DNA from: Acanthaster planci
Taxonomy: Eukaryota > Echinodermata > Asteroidea > Valvatida > Acanthasteridae
Length of the DNA stretch: 64,000 nucleotides
Assembly (NCBI RefSeq): GCF_001949145.1
Contig: NW_019091567.1
Coordinates: 261,924-325,923, forward strand
Direction of reading: 5' to 3'
Every line of letters begins with the position of its first letter. Position 1 is the first letter of the stretch. A program made the position numbers and the translations under genes. The notes under the pieces were generated by a model. That model ran no database searches, was not told the origin of the DNA, and saw nothing but the letters and a program-made list of their open reading frames with translations. This document shows positions 15,001 to 27,000 of this stretch, in pieces.

Positions 15001-18000
15001 CCCTGCAATCCTTGCCTCCAGATTTCTGCTCGCGGTTGATCCCGTCACAAGTCCAGTCACATTTTTTTTACAAGACCAGTCAGAAGTAATAAGCGAGATG
15101 AACCATGACAGGGGAAGGCCTGAGTCACATTTCCCTGGAAAGCTCCCGACTTGTCTGAAATCTTTATGACCTGGAGTGGAATGGCTTGACTGCAACACTG
15201 AAATTTGTTTTTCCACAAATTAGTAATTTTTTCATGTAAGACTTCATAAACTTGAATCCGTCTACCATGAAACAGAGACAGCATATATGCCCCAGCAAAT
15301 TCATGCTTTGAGACTTAAGTGCATGTAGGTGAAAAACGCCTGAATTGATATTGGTTTGCAAGTTTTTATTGCAGCAATTTTTGCAAGATTTTGAGAACTC
15401 TAAATACGTGACTGGTTTTGTGCTAGTTTGGGCAGAATTTTCTCCATGACTCGTATTGCCTGACACTGAACTGTAAATCCACCCTTAAAAAAAAATGTTT
15501 TCACATTGTGCTGTGCTGAGAATTCAAAGAAATAAGAATCTCCAAGCTTGGAAGGACGGACTAGCAATATATATATATCTTCATTTTTCAGGGCACATTG
15601 TGGAAACTTTAATTTCTTCCCCTGAAAAAAATTATGTAGTATGAAAACTAATCAGTTTTCTCTTTTGTTTTAAAAATTTCAGCCAAGGAACCAAGTTTAT
15701 GTGTGCCGCCAGGTGAGACTGTAGTCGTTTGCTTTTTTCAAGCTCTCGATGAAGTCTGGAATGAGCTGAAGCAGTGATGCTTCTTCAGGCTGTTTCCTTT
15801 TTTCCTGTAATGTGTCGCCAGCATTGCCCACGGTGGCCCGAGATTAAGAACTTAAATAGTTTCAGCACCTTCAAATGCTTGAAGAAATCCTGAAGTGTAG
15901 GAATGAGAGCTTTGACGTGACTAAGAAGAGGAGTTTGACTTCTCACTCAGGGACGAGATTTCTCAGCTTTTTATCTGATTTCTGCTTTTTTGGGTTTTGG
16001 ATTTCAGCTTTTTTTCCTCACTGGCTGTGTACAAAAGGATAGGAGATTGTCACAGTTCAGCTTCTTATGCCGTTTTTGGCTGTTTTCAGCTATTTTTATC
16101 ATTGGTCAATCTCATCTCTGCTCTCTATTTTTAAGATTTCCAAATTTCTGACCCCCTAGTGTTGATACTTAAGAGAGTTTTATACAATTACTTTTTTGCA
16201 CAATTTATATTGAAAAAGGTGCAAAATTAGTGTGATAGGTGGTCATCTGTATAGGAACCCATGCCTTGATAGCTACAATCAAAAACCAAGAAAAGTGACA
16301 GTGTTTGATTGCTGTCGTTGCTACAACCTCTCTCCTTCGTGTTTTATCTGATTTTTGTTCATCCTGGAATCTAAACCCCACTGAAGTTTGGCTGACTACA
16401 GAAACCAACCCTTCTAGGCCGGTCTTTAATTTAGCAAGGCTTGTTGAGATGGCTCGTTCCTTACTGATGTTGACCGTTTGCCTGTTGGTTTCTCTCGTCC
16501 CAATCTAGTGGATGCCCAGAACCCCCTGGGCTTGGAGAATGGTCAGTTCCCATCCGACAGCATCACCACCTCCTCCGTCTATGTCAGCAACCAGCCGGAC
16601 CAGGATTTTGGCCCCAACTCCTGCCGCCTCAACTTAGTGGGTAGCCACAACGGGGCCTGGGTGGCAGCCAAGGATGACGACAAGCCCTGGATCCAGGTGG
16701 ACGCCGGTTCTGTGTCGGTCTTCACCGGCCTGGTCACCCAGGGCCGTCACGGCCTGCTTAACTGGTGGACCACCAAATACCAAGTTGCCACCTCCCATAA
16801 CGAGGAAAAGTGGCAGGATGTGCTGGACTGCAATAATCGCCAGGTACTCTCAGTTTAAAATAAATTCATTGGTTTATCTTCAAGCAAACTTCAATTCTGC
16901 ATTTTGATTGGTCTATCCATGGCAACAAACAGTGTGACATATAACTATATTGCATGGTTCATATCAAACCCCGTGTAATGCTCTATCCCAACTCCGTGCG
17001 TCTCGCTATTCTTATGCGCAATGCAAAATGCACAGCTGCAAAGTTTACTGTGCGTTTGCGCGCATGGGCCCCTTATCTTAAGTGCACGTCAAGTTTACTT
17101 GAAGAGAAATTCGTTCTCATGCTCGCTCACGTGGAGCACGGAATAATGTAGGGCGTCTGTGTCCTGTATACCAGGAGGCCTTAAATTATTCCGTGTTCCA
17201 CTCGCATCCATGTGATAACTTATGTTATCAGGTTTATTTGCATACTATTTATAAGTTGAATAATACAGAAGTTGACAAAACTGAATTGATAAAAGGATGG
17301 GAGAGGTCAGACAAATTGCCGAAGCTTGTACTGGGTCTGCCCCCTGAAGGAAAATACACGTAATTTATATAATTCTCAGGAAAATAATAATAATACAAAA
17401 GTGTGAAGGTCACCACTTCAGTGTTTGAAATGAAATATAGGTTATAGAGCACTGAAGTGAATATTGTCACACGCGCAACGATGCATGTGAGGGCATTAGC
17501 ATGAGAATCGGCGCATGAAACCAACGCGCACACACTTCATTTGTTTACACTACACTTCAAAATGACGTTTCTAGTTGGTACTCTACTCTAGGTTTAATGA
17601 TTAGTAGGTTTATCACAGATTGGTTGATGTGTGGGATTGTAGGTTTGTTGATTGTTGTGGGTAATCGGTTTATTAATACTGACTAGTTAATTGTCAATCA
17701 TTTTAGAAGTTTGTTGGTTTATTGCTTTGGCTTATTTTCAGTATTGGTTGATCAGAGATAGATTTATTGGTTTTGGGTGTGAAGGTTTATCATTGGTTTA
17801 TTGACTTACTGGTTGATTGACTTACTCATAGTTTTGGTTGATCAGTGATAGATTTGTTGGTTTTGGGTGTGAAGGTTTATCGTTTATTGTTCATTGGTTT
17901 TATTGATTTACTGGTTTATATGTTTACTGGGCAATTATTTTAAAGGTCTTTGTTACTTCGGTGATTAATGGGCATCTCTGTTTAAAGGTTTATTGGTTTT

Positions 18001-21000
18001 GGGTTTATTGACTAGTCATTTCTTTGTGTACATAAAATGCAGCCATCTATTTCTTGATAATTAACACCGTTTTGTTTTTGAGGTGAAACTCATTTATAGT
18101 TAAGTCTTGTTACCAAATTTCATAATTGTCTTTTTCATTTGCCCCGAAAAGGCTGTTTAATTGTCCAATCTGGAAAAAAGTCAGTTTTATGATAACTTGT
18201 ACAACTCTTGCGATATTTAAAGTGCGATTGTTTTGGTTAACATTTGCCGTGTCACTTTGGCAGACATTTGATGCCAACACTGACAGCGACACCGAAGTAA
18301 CCAGATTTTTTGGCTCTGCCTATAACGGACAATACCTGCGCATCAACCTTCTGGAATGGGTGGGCCGACCGGCTTTACGCTTTGAAGTTCTTGGAGAATT
18401 TGGTACGTTGAATTTTTTTCTCATTGTCCTGATTTGCACAGAGCTTGATCGTGCACATGTTGCCGTGTGATGCGCGAGTTTGCGTGGGCATAAATTGGGG
18501 GGGGATGGGTGTATATATCCCCCACTTTTTGAGCAAAGGGGGGCGGGCCGTTGAATCGTCCACTCCACTTTTTTGGTGGTGAGCACAACAATTAAAGCGG
18601 ATTGCAAAGAATTTTCAGGAGTTCCCAACCGAAAATATTTGCAATATCACTATAAGGGAAAAACAATTTTTGAATGCCATAAATATGCCATTCTGATGTA
18701 AGATTCTGCATGAATTTGATGCACATTAAAGATGTACATCTTTATCATGAATGTCGCCCCCTATATAGTGCATATGGTGTGGCCCCCCCCACTTTTCAAA
18801 TGGCCAGGTAAGTCACCCCCCCCCTTTCCCCATCCTCCATCCCACCCCCACCCCCCTAATTTCTAGCACAGATTGATGCCGCTGCGCAGCCGCTTCCCAT
18901 CGGAGTCCATGTACGATTTCCAAGTCACAGCCTAGTGATTCAGACACGGCCTAACTTTCCAGTTGTCTGCCGTAGCCGCCGCCAGTCAGTCTGAGCTTGG
19001 TTTTTTTTGGCACAAAACAGATGTTCTTTGAACGGAGTCCTGTCATGCGGCTCTGTTCTTGGCAACTTGGTGTGTTCCGCCGGAGTGAAGCAAGTCCCAA
19101 CTCTCATTGCTCCCCGACTATTGCCCGTTGTCTAATTGGTTTCTTGATCCTCAACAATTTCCCTTCGAAACTAGTACTCTTAGATTCATTAGGTACTTAG
19201 TCCGCTCTATGCACCAGCACTCCCAGCTATGAGAGAAAATGCACTTTTCATTGGTTTGCTCTGAAGATGTCACGTGTCAACCTTGTACCCTGCAGAAACT
19301 GCTGTCACTGAGTACGGCCCGTCGTGCATCGACAGAGAATTCATTGACAACCAGAACTACATCCTGCTTGCGGCTGGAATGTTGTTCCAGAGTAACGGTT
19401 ACATCACAGGTTTGTTAACAAAAGACCTGTCTTTGAACTCAGTCCTATCTCACATGATATCTGCTACTGTATACTCTGCTTTATTTTCTACAATAGACTA
19501 TGTTAATATCTCATGCAATGTCAATGTACTATGCTATCACTCATACTATGCACATGTACTATGCTATATCTCATACTATATGCTATGCTAATATCACATA
19601 TACTGTGCTATGTCTGATACTGTGTACTATGCTATCACTCATGCTATATACATGCACTATGCTATATCTCATACTATATGCTATGCTAATATCACATATA
19701 CTGTGCTATGTCTCATACTGTGTACTTTGCTATACTTCATACTTCTCACATATAACAAGTGAGGTATACTTGCCCAATCATTGGCTGTTTGCCCTTGGAG
19801 AATGCTGCCTGTTCCTTTAAACTTCAGACAAGGTAGCAGCACGACAATATTGCTTATAAATGAAGTTATCATAGATTGGGTGACGACAGGATTGAATTCC
19901 CCTCTTACGTGATTATAAGGAGAGATGAATAATACAAATTATACATCGTTAGAAAGAGAAATTAATTGGAGAACTCAAAACGGATAAATGATGAACTTTG
20001 TTGTTTTGGCTACTTTCTTTGTATTTCGTGGGAAGAGGTCATATATGGGGATCCAGGAAAGATCACAAGCTTGCCAATTGGGGATACTAATGTATGACGT
20101 GATGGGTTTGGCCTCAACTAAATAGAGACCACAGAAGACAGAAATAATATCAATTTATAATCGAATCAAATTAGAATGTGTCATTTCACAATGATAATCT
20201 TTGATCTCTCCGAACCAAGTCTGTATGCTAATGTCGTAAGTTACACGTGTTCACGTTGTGTTATGACCCAGAGGCATCTTGTACTTAACAGTAAAACGGT
20301 TATCAGAACAGCAATTCTGAAGATGAAACCTTTTGAGACAATTTTTGAGCATTTCCCCTGCATCCTGACGGGTAACCGTTTTACCTTTTCAGAGTGGAAT
20401 TTCTTCCCCAAGAATGACCACGCCTTCAAGGCTGGTGTGTGGCGAGTAGACCCCGAAGACCCCACCCGCTACATGCACGTGGGCAGCAGCGACATCCCAG
20501 GCCATACGCCCAATGAGCTGGCTACCTACCGGCTGGACAGCCTTGCTCGTATCCCGTTCAGGTTTGTCGGCAAAACTGTTCAAAAGAAATTGATGAAAAA
20601 ATTGAACTATACTAAAAACAGTGAATTTTTTTTTTCAGTTGCACTTTATTTTTACACTTTTGTCAGTAAAGGAATTAAACAATTCAGAAATAAGAAACAA
20701 ATTTCAAACAAAGTTTTGTTTTGTAGCAGTTCAACTGGTAAACATTGATCAATGGACAAAGATGTGACAAAATCACTAAGCGGAAATTAAGAGGAATTTT
20801 TTATCCTTTCAGACTTAAGTTTGGCTAGCTGACAGTACTGAAAGGTGTGGAGTTCCAAAATATTCCCACGAGGTGTTCAGTATTGTAGTCGAGACCATCA
20901 CTAAACCAGATACAGGGCCAGTCACAGGCAATGAACAATGACAAANNNNNNNNNNNNNNNNNNNNNNNNNNNNNNNNNNNNNNNNNNNNNNNNNNNNNNN

Positions 21001-24000
21001 NNNNNNNNNNNNNNNNNNNNNNNNNNNNNNNNNNNNNNNNNNNNNNNNNNNNNNNNNNNNNNNGACCTGCTTTAGGTCTAGATCACTCAAATATCTTGTG
21101 ACTTGATTTCAGACCGGAGGTCTTGTGATGATGTTGTAGTGGTCGTATGATGGTCTTGTAGTGATCTTGTTATGGTTTCTTGTGATGGTCTCTTGTGACG
21201 GTCATATGGTGGTTTTGTGATGGTCTTGTGACGGTCTTATGGTGGTCTTGTGATGGTTGTTATGATGGTCTTGTTGGGTCTTGTGATGGTCTTATGGTGG
21301 TCTTGTGATGGTTGTTATGATGGTCTTGTAGGGTCTTGTGATGGTCTTATGGTGGTCTTGTGATGCTTGTTATGATGGTCTTGTAGGGTCTTGTGACAGT
21401 CTTATGGTGGTCTTGTGATGGTTGTTATGATGGTCTTGTGATGGTCTTTTAAGGGCTCTCAACCCATGTCAGTCAGTGTCGGTCTCACATCTGCTCACTT
21501 CAGGAAAGGCGATGTCATGGGCTGGTCATTCAGCGAACCCGTCATCTGCTATGACGAAGGAGAGGAGAGCGTAGAGCTGCTGTACTCCGGCAACGGAGGC
21601 AACCTGGAACCCACCCCAGTCGGCCAGTACAGGAAATTTGTCTCCAGTGGCAAGCAGGCGTACTCCATCGGTGCCTCTGTGTCAAGTAAGTCTGGTTTTT
21701 CTCATCAAGACTTTACCCAGCCGGGTGACATCAGTTGGATGCTTGGCAGAGCCACATTTGAGTAACTGCAGGCCTTCCAAAGAAACCTGCACAATGAAAA
21801 TTAGTTGGAGAGCTCAGCACAGTTCAGCCATTTCCTCAGGATGCCAAACGAAGTGGTAGATCAAACCAATGAAGTGAGTTTGTGCTCTCAAATGTAAACC
21901 AAAACAAAATTATTGCCCCCCCCCCAGAAAAATGGCCTGAAGAATTGTTTTGAGGGATCTGCTCAAAGTAGACCCTAGAATTCAGCAAAGCCTCCTCGTA
22001 GCCTACCAGAATTTGATACCTCAATTACTTGTGATTGTGCTATTGGAAAAAAAAACACTCCAAAAAAAAAACAACACACTTAACCATACCAAGCCATTTT
22101 AAGGGCTCAATTTGCTTTGAGCAGAAGTAACCCTGTCATCGGTTTGAAAACACGTCTGTCGGTCAGGAGTGGTTGGTAGCAAGGCGACCGTAATGCGTGC
22201 ATTTCACAGTTGTTTGTGAACCGGCAAAGTTCAGTTCCAACCAAAGCAGCCTCTGTTGCTAATACAATAGTGCCCTCCCTCGGTCCAGCTCAAAGCCCAC
22301 AGTTCACACATAATCCAACGGTTGGCAGAGCAATGAAGTCGGCTTGAAATGTTTCAGTATTGTTATTTGTTATTATATTTCTTGAGAACTGTCCTTCGTA
22401 TTGGCAAAAGTGAACACAGATGTGACCCAGGAGCTGTAGTACTTGAACTCAGAAAAATCAAATTTTACTTCTCATTCTTATTTATTGCAGTTTCGAGTGT
22501 GGAGAGTGTGCCAGCAAGTAAGTTTTCCCCCGCTGTTTCAATTTTTATGTTTTAAAGGGTTTCTCTCTTCGCTTTCATGGAACAGAGTGTCCACTGGCAT
22601 GGTTGCCTCTGAATTTAATCAACTTCCACTGGTCAGTTTTGGTAGCATTGCTGTCACAGTGCCTGTCTCGTTTATCCTTAATGGTCTTCTTGCATGCGTC
22701 TCTCGTGCAACCTTCCAGTTGCTTGCCGGTACGGGCTGGGCATGGACGACGACCTCATTCCCGACCAGAGCATCCAGACGTCCTCCGTCCTAGGACCGGA
22801 TTACGGTAACAGCCAATCCCGACTCAACGCCGAGCCGACGGCCACAATGAAGGGCTGCTGGGCACCTGCTCAGAATAACAAAGACCAGTATGTGCAGGTG
22901 AGCAAGGGTACCACTTTGTTTGTCCCGGCCTTCTGCAGGATCAACTGGCAGTTTCTTCGTTTTGAGTGAGATGTTCAGTCTGAAGGTAGTAAATGGAATC
23001 AAGTACATTTTCAGTTAATTATTGTAAATATCAGGATCGTAGTGGCGATATTAGAACAGTCTTAGAAATAACTAGAAAAGGTCTAGCATTGAAGAGGAAC
23101 TTTGCAGAGATGGCCTGTACTTCAAATTCATTTTTTTCAATTTAATTTTAGCTTAAAACATTACGTGAAACTTCCATTAGCCAAAACCTCTGAATGCTAC
23201 TCACCAGTTTCATCCAGACTGGATCGGCAGTTAGTAATTATAAGATAAACAATCACCCTGGCACCCACTTCCCCCAAGGGCAGTGTGACCATTGCCCCGT
23301 CAATCACGGCACACTGGCTGCAACCTGCTGAAGGTGTAAAATAACTGTTAAAGAGCATAGGCAAAGCTGAACTGTTTTTTATTTAATTTGTCAGGATATA
23401 TTTGGTTGATTGTAATGATTCAAAGTTGTTACCCAATTTTGACACTTTTCCCAATGCTACACAGAGACTTTTGAAGATTTTTTTTGTCAGCAAACTCACT
23501 GGTAGTGCCATCACCAACCACCTGTTCACACTTTGTTAACTTTTGATCAGATAAGAAACATCGGAATGCAAACTGCTCTATCCAAAACCAGTGAATACCA
23601 ACCCGAGTTTGTCAATGGCAAACTTGGGTCTGCTCCAAATGGATGATTCACGTAATGTGTTTAGATATAATTTATCACGAACTTTAATTATTCTAAACAA
23701 ACACTGGCATGAATTTGTACTGAACTTTTATTTCGCCGCCGTTATTTTAACCCTCATGTTCCCAAAATTAAAAGTTTTATCTCACTTTCAATTGAAGATG
23801 GCCAACAAATGAATACAGTATATTGATTCCTGTTTTGGAACATTCGTTTTAATTCTCTGACCTCCGCTCCTTGACCCTCCCCCCCATGGGCAGGTTGACT
23901 TGGGTAAGCCCACTGTGGTGACAGGGGTGAGCGTGCAAGGCTGCTCCGGAGAGGAGAGATGGGTGACCAAGTTCCGGGTGGAGCTGAGTCTGGATGAGCA

Positions 24001-27000
24001 GAACTGGAAGGAAGCCCAGAATATGCAAGACGGCAGGGTGAGATCGATCATCGTCACATCCGCCCTCTTCCCACCCTTCCCATTAATTACAAATTGCTGT
24101 CGGAGAGAGCATCTCAGTGCCTGAAGTAATCATGGTCGAATGTGTCCAGACAAGAATAGTGATCTATTTGTATGCAAACTCGGCAATGCCTCACTTCTTG
24201 TGGGAAGACAGCAAGTTTGAACTAGGAAATCATGGACAGGGTTCCCAAGGTCCTGGAAACTCCTGGCAAATCCTGGACGAAAAAAGTTGTCCTGGAAAGT
24301 CATGGAAAATTGTGAGGAAGTGGGATGTCCTAGAAACCTTTGTCGGGGGAGAAAAGTCACAGAAAAGTCACGGACATCAAGAACATGCAAGGATAAGTTT
24401 TGATGGGCCGCTTTTGATGTTCCACCGGAATAATGGTAAATTCCCCATAAATTTAGTCCTGGAAAGTTGTGGAATTTGGTTTTCAGATTTCTGTGATAAT
24501 CCTGACGCCATTCCTGGAAGGAGTGTTCCAGTGGTAACAGCAATATCATTATATATAATATTAAGTGTAAAGTTTGACCAACTCACTTATACAAACCAGA
24601 TTTTATTCCTGTTGTCGGTACAAATATTGTCAACTTAAAATTCTAAGAACCGCTCAGCACATGCTTAACTTTCCATGATTTTGCCGCACACTTGCATCGT
24701 TAGTCCCTTTCACGTCACTCTGCGCTGATTGCAGGGACTGCGCTGATTGCATGGTTAACCTCAGGTTAGAAATGGCGTGGGACTGCCGTTTTCCAGCTGA
24801 AACTAGGAGCGTAGGGCAAAACCAAGCTTGGTACCATTCTCGTAGTGTAAAACTTAAACGTGTGATCCTTGACTTTTTTGCCCTTGCCCGGATGTTTAGG
24901 TCTTCTATGGCAACACTGATTCCGACACGGTTGTCCAAGTCTTTTTCAAGCGCGAGTTCAAGGTGCAGTTCATACGGATATTCATTGAAGAGTGGAACAA
25001 CAACATTGGTCTTCGCTTTGATGTGTTGGGCTGTCTGAGTAAGTACGCTGGTCTGGCTTTCCTCCCGATTTTTTTGGTCCTTTCTGCTGTCAGTGGGCAA
25101 GCTTGAACATGAGTGATAAGCAGTCAGTGGGTGAGCCAGTCATTGAGTATACTCCCTCGTACACTTGTCGTTGCAGCCTCGTGCAAAGCGGAGTGGGGCG
25201 TCAACCCACTGGTCAGGAAGTGGGAGCACTCCCAGTGTGACAGGACCTTTGTCGTCAACACCCAGCACCCCCTAAATTGCAACAGGTGGGTTGTGCCCGC
25301 AGGATTTTTTTTGTTGGGGGGCAAACAACATTTTCCAGGGCGGAAAAATTCAAGGGGGGGAGGGGAAGCACTCATAAGCTAAGAGTCGATGAAAAATCAA
25401 CTGTGGAAGGAGTGAACGTTTGGGGTTTGTTTAAAGCAGATCAGGGATTTTGTCCCCTTTTCATTTTTTTTTCATTTCATTCCCTTGTTACCCCCCATGC
25501 AACACTTCCCCTCGTGACCCCTGTGCCTCTTGGATGTAAATGTGAGATACTCCTGTCACAGTTTTCTTCCTGGGCCGTTCTCTGCAGCTACATCAAAGGA
25601 TGGAGGATGGTCCCCAAGAACAAGGCGCCCGTCACCTTCTATGTTCTGAAGCCCATCGACACGGAGAAGGGCAAATTTGGCGTGGTCGGCAAGACCTTTG
25701 TGCCGCGTCGCAAGAAGCTGAACAGGGGAGAAGTGTACGAGGTGTGTCTGTGAAGACAGCTCTTCATCGATGCCTTATTCCGCTTTGTCCTACTGTATCA
25801 CTTGGACTGTGACAAGACTTTGTAGGAAATAAGCCAAGTTCATTGTAATTGGTTAATTGGTTTGGGGATGAAGAATTTTAGGATTTTAAGAATGACTGGA
25901 TCAGAATTGGATCAAAAGTCCCCCTGATTTGTTGATGTCTTTGCCGTGGCCAATGGGCACCCAAACTCAAGATGCTGGCAACGTTAACAAGACACCACCA
26001 AAGACCACCAACCGGTCCCCCGGGGAAAGACAAAATAGAATTTTTGTTCCAGAATGAAAATCAAATTCTTTATTCATCTGTGAAAAAGTCGGTAGCACTG
26101 TTTTTGAAATGCTGGTGCTTTGAATCCCTAAAAGAAAAAAAAATCGGCAACTTGTTGGGGGGGGGGAGCCCAGTGCTCATCAGTATGCCACTGCAGTACC
26201 CAAGAAAAGAAACGTTTTTCCCCCCCGTCCCTTACATTCCCCATCCTGGCAGTGCTACATCTACAGATCTGCAAAAGAAAAAAGTCTTGTTACAGTGCAT
26301 TTCTCATTTGCGGCCTGTCAGGTTCTGCTGGACAGAAAGGACTGGATTGAGGTGCGCTCGGGCCACATGATTGGCTTCACCTCCAGGGGACGCAGCCCCA
26401 TCTTCCGTCACAAGAGGGCACACGACAGGGCCGTGCACCTGGTCACCCGCAACAAGCACATCCGGGGCTGCAACCGGCTGGACGTCGGCGACAAGCTGCA
26501 CATGAAGCATAACAAGAAGCGCTTGGCCTCGTACTCATTCACCGCCATCCTGACCCAGGAAGGTCTGCCAACTGTATAATCCTGTGCCCCGCATGCAACT
26601 GGTAGCCAGCAGAGTGCCAAAGTGAAAATGGTGCGCTCACAATTATGTGCGTAAAAAGTGTTTGTGCGAGAACCAGTGCTTGAACCAACATGCGCGAATA
26701 CTCCGTTCATTCACACCACACCGCCCGGTTCCAGCAGCATCACACTTTGGTACTCTATTGAAGGTTTGCATGGCTGCCATCTTGCTGGCCAGTGCTTTTG
26801 TTCTGCAGGGTATGCACAAAGGGGGCTTCCCTGTGGAACAATAAAACTGCTCTGCAAGATGGCTTCCACTTAAAGCCCCTACATGCATTGAAATTTCTGT
26901 CGTTTATGATGCTTCTCATTGTGAATTGGCATTTCATTGTGAATTTCTAGAAATACAGACCTAGTTTATGGTTATTAAATGGTTTGTCTTGGATGTCACT

